A stretch of 64,000 nt of DNA from CF-46 sp963760735 (GCA_963760735.1 CAVXEB010000004.1:496001-560000), one strand, 5' to 3'; positions 1-10,596 are shown, counted from the stretch's first letter. Notes: generated by a model from the letters alone, not told the origin. Numbers and translations: made by a program.

Positions 1-1166
1 AGGAAGCCGACGCCAAGTCGTTGCTCGTCGCCCAGGGCCTGCCGGTCCCGCCGTGGGCCGTCGCCCACACCGCCGCCGCGGCGCGCGAGGCCGCGGAGCG
101 GTTCTTCGCCGACGGCGCCCAGCAGGTCGTGATCAAGGCCCAGGTCCTGGTCGGCGGCCGGGGCAAGGCCGGCGGCGTGAAGCTCGCCGGGTTCGCGGAG
201 CAGGCGGAGCTCGTCGCCCAGTCGATCCTAGACCTCGAGATCAAGGGCATCCCGGTCCGGAAGGTGCTCGTCGGGCCGGCGGCCGATATCGCGAAGGAGT
301 ACTACCTGTCGGCGGTCCTCGACCGGGCCGGGCGGCAGATCCTCCTGATGGGGTCGGCGGAGGGCGGCGTCGAGATCGAGCAGGTCGCGGCCGAGCGGCC
401 GGAGGCGATCGTGACGGTTCCGGCGGACCCGTTCCTGGGCCTCCTCCCCTTCCAGGCCCGGGAGATGGCGTTCCGCCTCGGTCTCGGCGACCACCTGAAG
501 GACGCCGTCGCGATCGCGACGGGCCTGGTCCGGACGATGCACGCGTACGACGCCGACCTCGTCGAGATCAACCCGCTCGCAATCGTCCGAGAGACCGGGG
601 GCGATGGCAACGTCACCGAGCGACTCCAGTGCCTCGACGCGAAGATCACCCTCGACGACTCCGCCCTCGAGCGCCATCCCGGGCTGGAGGACCTCCGCGA
701 CCCTGACGACGAGGACCCGACCGACCGCGAGGCGCGTGAGGCCGGCCTGACGTTCATCAAGCTCGACGGGACGATCGGCTGCATGGTCAACGGCGCCGGT
801 CTGGCGATGACGACGATGGACCTCGTCAAGCGTGCCGGCGGCGAGCCCGCGAACTTCCTCGACATCGGCGGCGGGGCCCGGGCCGACAAGGTGGCGGCCG
901 CGATGCGACTGATCCTCGCGGACCCGAAGGTGAACGCGATCCTCGTCAACATCTTCGGCGGGATCACGCGTGGCGACGAGGTGGCCCGGGGGCTCATCGA
1001 GGCGCGCGCTCAGCAGGAGCGCGACGTGCCGATGGTCGTCCGGATCGTCGGGACGAACGCGGCCGAGGCCGCCGTGCTGCTCCGCGAGGCGCAGTTCCAC
1101 ACGGCGGAGACGCTCGACGATGCTGCAGCCCAGGCCGTCGCGGCGTCAAAGGGAGCCGCCGCGTGA
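1..1166 (+). CDS. sucC: Succinyl-CoA ligase beta subunit, 5' truncated by window edge
   Basis: SucC carries the ATP-grasp domain and, with SucD, interconverts succinyl-CoA and succinate with nucleotide phosphorylation in the TCA cycle. The reading frame is open from the first bases (first full codon at 3), so the start lies outside the window. The visible 388 residues include the glycine-rich ATP-grasp stretch VLVGGRGKAGG, the NPL motif after VEI, and near the C-terminus the CoA-ligase signatures FLDIGGGA and ILVNIFGGITRGDEVA. Its stop overlaps the sucD GTG by four bases, so the two are co-translated. Only about 10 N-terminal residues should be missing. Confidence 0.95.
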   Translation, partial: EADAKSLLVAQGLPVPPWAVAHTAAAAREAAERFFADGAQQVVIKAQVLVGGRGKAGGVKLAGFAEQAELVAQSILDLEIKGIPVRKVLVGPAADIAKEYYLSAVLDRAGRQILLMGSAEGGVEIEQVAAERPEAIVTVPADPFLGLLPFQAREMAFRLGLGDHLKDAVAIATGLVRTMHAYDADLVEINPLAIVRETGGDGNVTERLQCLDAKITLDDSALERHPGLEDLRDPDDEDPTDREAREAGLTFIKLDGTIGCMVNGAGLAMTTMDLVKRAGGEPANFLDIGGGARADKVAAAMRLILADPKVNAILVNIFGGITRGDEVARGLIEARAQQERDVPMVVRIVGTNAAEAAVLLREAQFHTAETLDDAAAQAVAASKGAAA

Positions 1167-2047
1167 GCATCCTGATCGACAAGGCCAGCCGGGTCGTCGT
1201 CCACGGCCTCACCGGCCGCGAGGGGTCGTTCCATGGCGCTGCGATGCTCGAGTACGGAACCCAGGTTGTCGCCGGCATGACGCCGGGCAAGGGTGGCCGG
1301 ACCGCCCTCGACGGTCGCGTCCCGGTCTTCGACACGGTGGCCGACGCGGTTCGCGAGACCGGCGCCGACACCTCCTGCATCTTCGTCCCCGCGGCCGGCG
1401 CGCCGGATGCGGTGATGGAGGCGGCCGCGGCCGGGATCAAGACGATCTTCTGCATCACGGAGGGGATCCCGGCCCTCGACATGATCCCCGTGGTCGAGCG
1501 GGTCCGGGACGCCGGAGCCCGCCTGATCGGGCCGAACTGCCCCGGCGCCACCTCGCCGGGCCGGGCGAAGGTCGGGATCATCCCGGGCTCGATCCACAAG
1601 GAGGGCCGGGTCGGCGTCGTGTCCCGCTCCGGCACGCTGACGTACGAGGCAGTCCAGGCGATGAGCGACGCCGGGATCGGCCAGTCGACGTGCGTCGGGA
1701 TCGGCGGCGACCCGATCATCGGGACGACGTTTCTCGAGGTCCTCCAGCTGTTCGCGGCGGACCCGGAGACCGAGGCGGTCGTCCTGATCGGCGAGATCGG
1801 CGGGGCGGCCGAGGAGACCGCGGCGGCGTGGGCCGCCGAGCATCTCCGTGACGTCCCGAAGGCCGCGTTCATCGCCGGCCGGACGGCCCCGGAGGGCAAG
1901 CGGATGGGCCACGCCGGCGCGATCATCTCGGGCGGTGCCGGGACGGCGGCGTCGAAGGTCGAGGCGCTCGAAGCGGCCGGGTTCCGGGTCGCCGGCTCGC
2001 CGACCGAGCTCCCGCAGCTCCTCCGTGACGCCGGGTACCGGGGCTGA
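1163..2047 (+). CDS. sucD: Succinyl-CoA ligase alpha subunit
   Basis: This 294-residue subunit binds CoA and carries the phosphorylated histidine of succinyl-CoA synthetase. The N-terminal Rossmann CoA-binding region reads VVVHGLTGREGSFH, and the active-site histidine lies in GHAGAIISGGAG near residue 250. Length matches the family. The GTG start overlaps the sucC stop (GTGA), the usual arrangement for coupled 1:1 synthesis. It sits opposite the propionyl-CoA operon whose end product, succinyl-CoA, it uses. Confidence 0.96.
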   Translation: MSILIDKASRVVVHGLTGREGSFHGAAMLEYGTQVVAGMTPGKGGRTALDGRVPVFDTVADAVRETGADTSCIFVPAAGAPDAVMEAAAAGIKTIFCITEGIPALDMIPVVERVRDAGARLIGPNCPGATSPGRAKVGIIPGSIHKEGRVGVVSRSGTLTYEAVQAMSDAGIGQSTCVGIGGDPIIGTTFLEVLQLFAADPETEAVVLIGEIGGAAEETAAAWAAEHLRDVPKAAFIAGRTAPEGKRMGHAGAIISGGAGTAASKVEALEAAGFRVAGSPTELPQLLRDAGYRG

Positions 2048-2052
2048 GCGCG

Positions 2053-2568
2053 ATGCGGATCGCGGACGTCCGGTTCCTGGTTGCGTTCGATCGCTGGGCG
2101 ACAGACCGGATCCTCGGCGCGATCGAGCGTGACGGCGGAATCGACGCCGCCGCCTGGAGCGCGCCGAACCTGGTCGACGAGCGCGGCCTCGGGGCGATCC
2201 TGATCCACCACCTCGGAGCGACGCAGCGCTGGAGGGTCGGGCTCGCCGAGCTCGCCGACGACCCGCCACGCCCGGAGCGGCTGGCGCTGCCCGATCCGGC
2301 GTGGCTCCGTGCGGCGTGGGACCGCGAGTGGTCGGCCTGGGAGAGCTGGCTGGCGACCCTCGACGACGCGTGGCTCGAACGCGAAGGCGATGGCGTGCCG
2401 TTCTGGCAGATGCTCGCCCACGTCGTGAACCACGGAACCCAGCACCGATCGGAGGCGGCGGTGCTCCTGACCGACATCGGCCGCTCGCCGGGTGACCTCG
2501 ACATGATCGACTTCGCCGAGGCACAGGCGAAGGCCACAGAGACGCGCGACGCCCCAGGGGCGCCGTGA
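2053..2568 (+). CDS. DinB-family protein
   Basis: A 171-residue four-helix-bundle protein of the DinB/YfiT type. The metal-binding histidines expected for the family are visible: LIHHLGATQ near residue 55, and HVVNHGTQHRSE in the C-terminal third. DinB-like proteins are often thiol-dependent metalloenzymes or stress proteins, and nothing here fixes the substrate. It begins six bases after the sucD stop and its own stop overlaps the next start (GTGA), so it is probably in the same transcript. Confidence 0.85.
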   Translation: MRIADVRFLVAFDRWATDRILGAIERDGGIDAAAWSAPNLVDERGLGAILIHHLGATQRWRVGLAELADDPPRPERLALPDPAWLRAAWDREWSAWESWLATLDDAWLEREGDGVPFWQMLAHVVNHGTQHRSEAAVLLTDIGRSPGDLDMIDFAEAQAKATETRDAPGAP

Positions 2569-3035
2569 GCGCCCTCATGGACCTGATCGCGGGTGACGAG
2601 CGGTCGATCCTGCTCGCGATCTCGGTCGACGACTGGGCCGGCTTCGACGATCCGTCCCGGTTCGACGCCCATCTGGCGCTCGGCGGCGGTCTCGACCCGA
2701 CCTGGCTGGACCTCTTCTCGGAAGCCGTCCGGAGCACGACCTCGGGCGACGGGCCGAGCGACTTCCTCGACGCGCGGCGCGAGCTGGACGGGGCGAGCGA
2801 CGCAGGCGATCGTGTGCTCGAGCGGGTCGATCCGGCCTGGGTCGGGACGATCGCCCGGATCCCCGACCAGGACGTCGACGCCGTCGCCGGCCGCTGGATC
2901 GATCTCGTCGAGGAGGAGATGGGCGAGCTCCCGCGCGAGGAGAAGCCCTGGATCCGCCAGCTCGCGGCCGACATCGTCGACTTCGCCCGGGCCGCGGACC
3001 GCTCGCAGGACGTCCTGTTCGCCTGGTCGTTGTGA
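2565..3035 (+). CDS. Hypothetical protein, acidic
   Basis: A 156-residue, strongly acidic soluble protein with no signal peptide, membrane segment or motif I recognise. It contains many Asp/Glu-rich helices (VEEEMGELPREEKPW near residue 125). The GTG start overlaps the DinB stop by four bases, which strongly supports the reading frame. Its place between a DinB protein and a methyltransferase suggests a shared accessory function, but none can be assigned. Confidence 0.75.
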   Translation: MSALMDLIAGDERSILLAISVDDWAGFDDPSRFDAHLALGGGLDPTWLDLFSEAVRSTTSGDGPSDFLDARRELDGASDAGDRVLERVDPAWVGTIARIPDQDVDAVAGRWIDLVEEEMGELPREEKPWIRQLAADIVDFARAADRSQDVLFAWSL

Positions 3036-3042
3036 GGGTTCG

Positions 3043-3675
3043 ATGGCGACGTTCGACGAGCGCGCGAAGGACTGGGACACGCCGGAGCGGATCGCCCGGG
3101 CGGCGCAGCTTGCGGACGCGATCCGGGCGGCCATCCCGCTCGACCCATCCGATCGGCTCGTCGACGTCGGCGCCGGGACTGGGCTGCTCGGCCTGGCGCT
3201 CGTCGACGACGTCGGCGAGGTCGTCCTCCTCGACCCGTCGGCCGGGATGATCGAGGTGGCGACCGGCAAGCTCGCCGGCGGCGCGCTGCCGACGGTCAGC
3301 GCGGCTCGCCACGACCTCCTCGTCGACCCACCGCCCGCCGAGCCGTTCGACGTCGCGGTCTCGTTGCTCGTCCTCCACCATCTCGCCGACACCGGCGCGG
3401 CCCTCGCGGCGATCCGCGACCTGCTCCGGGTCGGCGGCTGGATCGCCCTGGCGGACCTGGACACGGAGGATGGGTCCTTCCACGCCGCCGACGCGGAGGG
3501 CATCCACCACCACGGCTTCGACCGGGCGGCGATCGAGTCGCTCGCAGGCGACGCCGGGTTCGTCGAGGTCTCGACGCGAACCGCGATGACGATCGACGAC
3601 GAGGGCCACTCCGGCTATCCGGTCTTCCTGCTGACGGGTCGGCGCGGCGGCGCCGAGTCCATCGAGGGTCAGTAG
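3043..3675 (+). CDS. Class I SAM-dependent methyltransferase
   Basis: A 210-residue UbiE/Methyltransf_11-type enzyme. Motif I is LVDVGAGTGLLG at about residue 40, the acidic ribose-binding residue is in VVLLDPS, and motif IV/post-IV is VAVSLLVLHHLAD. I chose the ATG at 3043, seven bases after the previous stop, because it begins a typical N-terminus; the open frame runs further upstream only as shadow. It ends tail-to-tail with the epimerase gene, the two stops overlapping by seven bases. The substrate is unknown. Confidence 0.87.
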   Translation: MATFDERAKDWDTPERIARAAQLADAIRAAIPLDPSDRLVDVGAGTGLLGLALVDDVGEVVLLDPSAGMIEVATGKLAGGALPTVSAARHDLLVDPPPAEPFDVAVSLLVLHHLADTGAALAAIRDLLRVGGWIALADLDTEDGSFHAADAEGIHHHGFDRAAIESLAGDAGFVEVSTRTAMTIDDEGHSGYPVFLLTGRRGGAESIEGQ

Positions 3676-4136
3676 CCGAGGCTCGTCCAGGACGGACCGC
3701 CCGGGGCCTCGATCAGCTCGACGAGGACGCCGTGGCAGGACCTCGGATGGATGAACGCGACCGGGCCCTCGGCGCCGCGGCGCGGCGCGCTGTCGATCAG
3801 CTCGAGCCCGTCGATCTCGAGGCGCAGAAGCGTCTCCGACAGGTTCGGCACCTCGAAGCAGACGTGGTGGAAGCCCTCGCCCTTGCTCTCGAGGAACCGG
3901 GCCACACCGGTCGAGGTGTCCGTCGGCTCGACGAGCTCGACCTTCGACTCGCCGACGGTCAGGAAGGCGATCCGGACGCGGTCGTGGGCGATGTCCTTGA
4001 CCTCCTCGAGCTCGAGGCCGAGCGTGTCGTGCCAGAGGCGGGTCGCTGCCTCGATCGATCGGACGATCAGCGCGACGTGGTGGACCTTGCCGAGGCCGCG
4101 GATCCGCGGCGGTACGCGATCGGCACTGGACGGCAT
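3669..4136 (-). CDS. mce: Methylmalonyl-CoA epimerase
   Basis: A 155-residue vicinal-oxygen-chelate (glyoxalase-fold) protein that epimerises (S)- to (R)-methylmalonyl-CoA for the mutase. Metal-ligand positions are visible in the two half-domains: KVHHVALIV, KVELVEP, GFHHVCFEV and VLVELIE. It is the last gene of the carboxylase-mutase operon, 11 bases after the mutase stop, which supports Mce over a generic glyoxalase. The ATG at 4136 is chosen because upstream sequence in this frame overlaps the mutase. Confidence 0.92.
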   Translation of the reverse strand: MPSSADRVPPRIRGLGKVHHVALIVRSIEAATRLWHDTLGLELEEVKDIAHDRVRIAFLTVGESKVELVEPTDTSTGVARFLESKGEGFHHVCFEVPNLSETLLRLEIDGLELIDSAPRRGAEGPVAFIHPRSCHGVLVELIEAPGGPSWTSLGY

Positions 4137-4147
4137 GGCGATCCCCC

Positions 4148-5827
4148 TCAGACGGTGATCAGCTCGCGATGGACGCCGAACGCCGTTCGCAGGCGGTCGC
4201 TGATCTCGCCGACCGTCGCGTGGGCCTTGACGGCCTCGATCATCGGCGGGAGCAGGTTGTCCGTGCCGCGGGCGGCGGCCTCGAGGCGGTCGAGGGCGGC
4301 CCCGCAGGCCGCCGGGTCGCGTTCGGCACGGACGCGGCGGACCCGCTCGATCTGGCGCCGCTCCCCTTCCGGGTCGATCCGCTGGATCGGCGCCTTCGCC
4401 TCGCCGGCCTCGTCGTCGCGGTACCTGTTGACCCCGACGACCACCAGGTCCGCACGCTCGATCGCCTGCTGGACCCGGTAGGCCGACTCCTGGATCTGGC
4501 GCTGCTGGAACCCGCCCTCGATCGCGGCGAGCGTCCCGCCCATGGCATCGATCTCGTCGAGATAGTCCTGGGCCGCCCGCTCGAGGCCCGTGGTCAGCGA
4601 TTCGACGAAGTACGAGCCCGCGAGCGGGTCGGGCGTCTCGGTGACGCCACTCTCGTGGGCGAGGATCTGCTGGGTCCGCAGGGCGAGCCGGGCCGACGCC
4701 TCGGTCGGGAGCGCGAGGGCCTCGTCGCGGGCGTTCGTGTGGAGGCTCTGGGCGCCGCCGAGCACCGCGGACAGCGCCTGCACGGTCGTCCGGACGACGT
4801 TGTTGTCGATCGACTGCGCGGTCAGGCTCGAGCCTGCGGTCTGGACGTGGAACCGGCACGCCATCGAACGTTCGTTCGATGAGCCGAAGCGATCACGCAC
4901 GATCCGGGCCCACATCCGGCGGGCGGCGCGGAACTTGGCGACCTCCTCGAACAGCTCCGACCAGGCGGCGAAGAAGAAGCTCAGGCGCGGTGCGAAGTCG
5001 TCGATCGCGAGGCCCCGGGTGACTGCCGCCTCGCAGTAGGCGATCGCGTCGGCCAGGGTGAAGGCGAGCTCCTGGGCCGCCGTCGCGCCCGCCTCGCGCA
5101 TGTGATAGCCCGAGATCGAGATCGTGTTCCAGCGAGGCAGCTCGGTCGAGCAGAACTCGAAGATGTCGGTCACGAGGCGCATCGACGTCGTCGGCGGGTA
5201 GATCCAGGTCCCGCGGGCGATGTACTCCTTCAGGATGTCGTTCTGGGTCGTGCCCGCGATCCGGTCCCTCGCGACCCCCTGCCCTTCGGCCGCGGCGACG
5301 TACAGCGCGAGCAGGATCGGCGCCGTCGCGTTGATCGTCATCGAGGTGCTGACCTCGCCGAGCGGCAGGCCCGCGAGGAGGATCTCCATGTCCGCGAGGC
5401 TGCTGACCGGGACGCCGACCCGGCCCACCTCGCCCGCCGCCTCAGGGGCATCCGAGTCGTAGCCCATCTGCGTCGGCAGGTCGAAAGCGACCGACAGCCC
5501 GGTCTGGCCCTGCTCGAGGAGATACCGGAAGCGCTGGTTCGTCTCCTCGGCGGTCGCGAAGCCCGCGTACTGGCGCATCGTCCAGAACCGGCTTCGGTAC
5601 ATCGTGGGCTGGACGCCGCGGGTGAACGGCGGCTCACCCGGGAGGCCGAGGTCGCGCTCCGGATCGAAGCCGGCGGCCGCGAGGTCGTCGGCGGTGTAGA
5701 GGTCGGCGATCTCGATGTCCGAGCTCGTCGCGAACCGGTCGCGGCGCTCGGGCGCCGCGCGAAGGGCCCTGGCGCGGGTGGTCGTCCGCCAGCGCTCGAC
5801 GCGGTCCTCGCCCCGCTCGTCGGTCAT
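4148..5827 (-). CDS. Methylmalonyl-CoA mutase, large catalytic subunit
   Basis: A 559-residue TIM-barrel subunit of adenosylcobalamin-dependent acyl-CoA mutase. QPTMYRSRFWTMRQYAGF, GQTGLSVAFDLPTQMGYDSD and TQNDILKEYIARG match the catalytic domain. The tyrosine in RQYAGF and the arginine in EYIARG are the residues that separate methylmalonyl-CoA mutase from isobutyryl-CoA mutase, which has Phe and Gln. There is no C-terminal B12-binding domain, so it must pair with a separate small subunit (McmA2 type) that is not in the window. ATG at 5827 lies 13 bases after the carrier-protein stop. Confidence 0.93.
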   Translation of the reverse strand: MTDERGEDRVERWRTTTRARALRAAPERRDRFATSSDIEIADLYTADDLAAAGFDPERDLGLPGEPPFTRGVQPTMYRSRFWTMRQYAGFATAEETNQRFRYLLEQGQTGLSVAFDLPTQMGYDSDAPEAAGEVGRVGVPVSSLADMEILLAGLPLGEVSTSMTINATAPILLALYVAAAEGQGVARDRIAGTTQNDILKEYIARGTWIYPPTTSMRLVTDIFEFCSTELPRWNTISISGYHMREAGATAAQELAFTLADAIAYCEAAVTRGLAIDDFAPRLSFFFAAWSELFEEVAKFRAARRMWARIVRDRFGSSNERSMACRFHVQTAGSSLTAQSIDNNVVRTTVQALSAVLGGAQSLHTNARDEALALPTEASARLALRTQQILAHESGVTETPDPLAGSYFVESLTTGLERAAQDYLDEIDAMGGTLAAIEGGFQQRQIQESAYRVQQAIERADLVVVGVNRYRDDEAGEAKAPIQRIDPEGERRQIERVRRVRAERDPAACGAALDRLEAAARGTDNLLPPMIEAVKAHATVGEISDRLRTAFGVHRELITV

Positions 5828-5840
5828 CGCCCGATGCCCG

Positions 5841-6380
5841 TCATCGGAGCACCAGGAGGAGGTCGCCCCGGTCGACCGTCTGCCCATCCCCGACCGCGAC
5901 GCGCTCGACGGTGCCGGATCGCGGGGAGCGCAGCTCGTTCTGCATCTTCATCGCCTCCACGACCAGGAGCGTCTGGCCGGCCTCGACCGTATCACCGACC
6001 GTGACCCGGACCGCCGCGATCCGTCCCGGAATGATGGCGCGGATGTCCGCCGGCCCGCTCGCCGCGGACGCGTCGGCCGCGCGTGTCGCTCGACGGCGCA
6101 AGCGTGCGCGCGACGCGTCCTCGACCTCGAGCTCGAAGCGCCAGCCGTCGACGACGACCTCGTAGCGACGGGAGCCACCAGGCTCGATCGGGGGAACGGC
6201 GGCGATGACGCCGGTCCGGACCGCCCCGGCGTCGTGGGCCGCGCCCTCGATCCGGATGCGGCCGCGGCCGAGGTCCGTGACCGCCAACGCGTCCGAGCCG
6301 CGGGGGTCCAGCTCGCGGGCGGCCCTGTCGTCCGGATGGCCGCTGAGCCCGATCGGGACGATCCGGATCGGGCCGGTCAT
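5841..6380 (-). CDS. Biotin carboxyl carrier protein of acyl-CoA carboxylase
   Basis: A 179-residue protein ending in a lipoyl/biotinyl domain. The biotinylated lysine is in VVEAMKMQNEL, followed by the usual beta-hairpin and a terminal hydrophobic strand. The N-terminal ~95 residues are a linker domain. It is encoded apart from the biotin carboxylase: its ATG overlaps, as ATGA, the stop of the +1 frame that continues the carboxylase. It carries carboxybiotin between the carboxylase and the carboxyltransferase in the same operon. Confidence 0.9.
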   Translation of the reverse strand: MTGPIRIVPIGLSGHPDDRAARELDPRGSDALAVTDLGRGRIRIEGAAHDAGAVRTGVIAAVPPIEPGGSRRYEVVVDGWRFELEVEDASRARLRRRATRAADASAASGPADIRAIIPGRIAAVRVTVGDTVEAGQTLLVVEAMKMQNELRSPRSGTVERVAVGDGQTVDRGDLLLVLR

Positions 6381-7994
6381 CGGGGCCATCGGTCGAGCCC
6401 CCGGAGGCGGCCGGCCCGCGTCCACGACGATGGTTCGTCGACGTGTGGACCGGTCGTGGCGCCCGGCGCGGGGGGAGCTCGGGCCCTGCCGTCGGCGCGA
6501 CGCTGCCCGCGACGGCCGCCGCGGCGATCCAGCCGGCGGCCTCGAGGGCGGCCGCGCGACCCGTGAGCAGGGCCTCCGCCCAGGTCGCATCGACCCAGTC
6601 GGTCGGCGGTGGCCCGGCGCGGAACCCGGGATCGCGGACCACGAACCGATGGAAGGGCAGCGTCGTCTGGACACCGCCCACCACGGTTTCGTCGAGGGCC
6701 CGGGCGAGTCGCTCCAGGGCGAGGTCACGCGTAGCGTCGACGACCATCAGCTTCGCGACGAGCGGGTCGTAGTCGGGCGGGACCCGATCGCCGGCCTCGA
6801 CGCCGGCGTCTACGCGGATCCCGGGTCCGCTCGGCATCTCCCATCGGGTGATCCGGCCTGGAGCCGGCGTGAAGTCGCGTCCGGGATCCTCGGCCGACAG
6901 CCGGACCTCGATCGCGTGACGCCCGGGCTCTGCCGCCCGCTCGGCGGCGTGGAGGATCGACTCGCTCAGTGGGCGTCCCGCCGCGACGGAGAGCTGCTCC
7001 CGGACGATGTCGATGTCGGCGACGAGCTCCGTCACGCCGTGCTCGACCTGGAGCCGCGTGTTCACCTCGAGGAACCAGAACCGCCGATCCTCGTCGAACA
7101 GGAACTCGGTGGTCGCCGCGTTCTCGAGGCCCACCGCCCGGGCGGCCCGAACGGCGAGCTCGTGGAGGTGCCGCCGCTCGTCCACGGTCAGCCCGGGCGC
7201 CGGCGCCTCCTCGACCAGCTTCTGGTGCCGGCGCTGGAGGGAGCAGTCGCGTTCGCCGAGGGCCACGATCGTGCCGTCGCGATCGCCGATGAGCTGGACC
7301 TCGACGTGACGGGCGGGGCGGATCTCGCGCTCCAGGTAGACCGTTCCGTCCCCGAACGCCGACCGTGCCTCCGCGGTCGCGGCGGTCAACGCCGCCGGCA
7401 GCTCGCGGATGCCATCGACCCGGCGCATGCCCCGCCCGCCCCCGCCGGCCGCGGCCTTGACCAGCAGCGGGAAGCCGATCCGCTGGGCGTCGGCGACGAT
7501 CGCGTCGAGCTGATCCGGGCGATCGACGGGGGCCGGCTCGAGTGTCCCGGGTACCACGGGCACGCGAGCATCGGATGCAGATCGACGCGCGGCGAGCTTG
7601 TCGCCGAGGGCCGCGATGGTCGCGCTCGACGGCCCGACGAACACGAGCCCGGCGCCCTCGACGGCTCGCGCGAATGACGCCCGCTCCGCGAGGAACCCAT
7701 ACCCCGGGTGAACGGCCTCGGCACCCGTCTCCAGCGCCGCGGCGACGATGGCGTCCCCGCGCAGATAGCTCTCGGTCGCCGGAGCCGGCCCGATCCGGAC
7801 GGCCGTCGTCGCCGCCCGGACGTGACCCGCCGTCGCGTCCGCGTCGCTGTAGACGGCGACCGTCTCGATCCCCAGCTCGCGACAGGCACGGATGATCCGG
7901 ATGGCGATCTCGCCGCGATTGGCGATGAGCAGCCGACCGAAGGGCCGAGCGGCCATGGCGTCTTTGCGCAAAGACGGGCGGGTCGTGACGTCGG

Positions 7995-7998
<4 letters not shown>
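6377..7998 (-). CDS. Biotin carboxylase subunit of acyl-/propionyl-CoA carboxylase, with frameshift
   Basis: ATP-grasp biotin carboxylase that carboxylates the carrier biotin. The N-terminus FGRLLIANRGEIAIRIIR, the glycine-rich GGGGRGMRRV and the catalytic FLEVNTRLQVEHGVTE are clear. The frame starting TTG at 7998 overlaps the upstream stop (TTGA). It runs well to a run of six G (plus strand 6470-6475), where coding character moves by one base. One extra base there gives a sensible C-terminus ending AGRLRGLDRWPR and a TGA at 6377-6379 overlapping the carrier ATG. An alternative start is ATG at 7956, with the palindrome just upstream. About 540 residues after repair. Confidence 0.88.
7959..7976. 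promoter_or_regulatory. Candidate parS site 1 (perfect palindrome)
   Basis: An 18-bp perfect palindrome, CGTCTTTGCGCAAAGACG, lies at the 5' end of the biotin carboxylase gene, about 1.9 kb from parA. The same 16-bp core recurs twice around parAB. It is unlike the common parS core (GTTTCACGTGAAAC), so the assignment is inferred from symmetry, repetition and position. Confidence 0.6.
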
Positions 7999-9542
<1,544 letters not shown>

Positions 9543-9562
9543 GGGCTCGCTCCCTCTCGGCC

Positions 9563-9578
9563 GTCTTTGCGCAAGGAC
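9563..9578. promoter_or_regulatory. Candidate parS site 2
   Basis: GTCTTTGCGCAAGGAC, one mismatch from the perfect palindrome at 7.96 kb. It lies in the intergenic region between pccB and parA, just upstream of the pccB ribosome-binding site. This copy is not in coding sequence, so protein conservation cannot explain it. Confidence 0.6.
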
Positions 9579-9685
9579 ACCGCCGTCGCGGCATCGCTGC
9601 ATGATACGGGCCCCACACTGCCGCGACGCCGACGCGGAGATATCGGCCGCGGAGCCCGCCGGGGCGCCGAATCGCGTTCGTCGAC

Positions 9686-9727
9686 ATATCCACAAAAACG
9701 TGAACAACTCGCCTGTTCTGTGGATAA
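9686..9727. promoter_or_regulatory. Pair of inverted DnaA boxes upstream of parA (possible oriC)
   Basis: ATATCCACA at 9686-9694 is one mismatch from the DnaA box TTATCCACA. TGTGGATAA at 9719-9727 is its exact reverse complement. Between them is a locally AT-richer stretch with the inverted pair GAACA/TGTTC. The intergenic region (9543-9825) also holds a parS-like site. Two boxes alone do not prove an origin; dnaA and dnaN are not in the window. Confidence 0.55.
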
Positions 9728-9825
9728 CCTCGCCGCTCGCCCACCGAGGCGCTGGAGTAGCATCACCGCATCCCCGTCAGCGTCGACCGTCCCGACGCCA
9801 ACCCAGATTTCGAGGTGATGCCCCG

Positions 9826-10596
9826 GTGACGCAGGTGATCGCGATCGCGAACCAGAAGGGCGGGGTCGGCAAGACGACGACGGCCATCAACCTCGCCGGT
9901 GCCCTCGACGAGCAGGGCTACCGCGTCCTCTGCATCGACATGGACCCGCAGGCGAATCTCACCGCGGGTCTCGGCATCAATCTCAACACGGTCGAGAAGT
10001 CGATGGCGGACGTCCTTGCCGACGGACGCTCGACGCTCGCCGAGGTGATCCGGCCGACCGACAGCGCGGGCATCGATGTCGCTCCCGCGAACATCGACCT
10101 CGCGAGCACCGAGGGCGAGCTGTTCACGGCGCTCGGCCGTGAGCAGGTCCTGCGCGACGCGCTCGAGGGCCAGGTCGGCGCGTATGACTACGTCCTGATC
10201 GACTGCCCGCCGAACCTCGGTCTGCTGACCGTCAATGGACTCGTCGCGGCGAACAGCGTGATCATCCCGGTCCAGACGCAGTACTACGCGATGAAGGGGC
10301 TCAACAACCTCGTCAAGGTCATCAACCAGATCCGGATGAAGCTGAACCGCGACCTCCGCATCCTCGGACTCCTGCCGACCTTCTTCGACAGCCGAACGAA
10401 CCTCGCCCGCGACATGCTCGACGAGCTGCGCGTCGTCGGCGATCACCACGTCTTCAGCAGCATCGTCCGCAACACCGTGAAGCTCGGCGAAGCGCCGTTG
10501 GCCGGCCGGCCGATCACGTCGTATGCCGGCGCGTCGGAAGCGGCGCGCACGTATCGTGAGCTCGCCCGGGAGGTGATCGAACTTGGCCAGGCCTGA
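9826..10596 (+). CDS. parA: Chromosome-partitioning ATPase ParA/Soj
   Basis: A 256-residue deviant-Walker ATPase that moves ParB-parS complexes. The P-loop is NQKGGVGKTTTAIN near the N-terminus, the A' motif is DMDPQANLT, and YVLIDCPPNLG forms the Walker B region. The GTG at 9826 is chosen because GAGGTG lies about ten bases upstream and the protein then starts with the short Soj-type N-terminus; the longer open frame upstream crosses the DnaA boxes. It overlaps parB by 14 bases. Confidence 0.96.
   Translation: MTQVIAIANQKGGVGKTTTAINLAGALDEQGYRVLCIDMDPQANLTAGLGINLNTVEKSMADVLADGRSTLAEVIRPTDSAGIDVAPANIDLASTEGELFTALGREQVLRDALEGQVGAYDYVLIDCPPNLGLLTVNGLVAANSVIIPVQTQYYAMKGLNNLVKVINQIRMKLNRDLRILGLLPTFFDSRTNLARDMLDELRVVGDHHVFSSIVRNTVKLGEAPLAGRPITSYAGASEAARTYRELAREVIELGQA

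Noticed and set aside
994..3503. Very long minus-strand frames opposite sucCD and the methyltransferase
   Set aside because: Arg/Pro/Ser-rich shadow frames of GC-rich genes on the other strand. No motif, and genuine proteins occupy the plus strand.
4148..5827. Isobutyryl-CoA mutase large subunit as an alternative
   Set aside because: RQYAGF and EYIARG carry the Tyr and Arg of methylmalonyl-CoA mutase, and epimerase and propionyl-CoA carboxylase genes are adjacent.
5992..6376. Extension of the biotin carboxylase frame down to 5992
   Set aside because: After the G6 run this frame is Arg/Pro/Asp shadow of the biotin-carrier gene.
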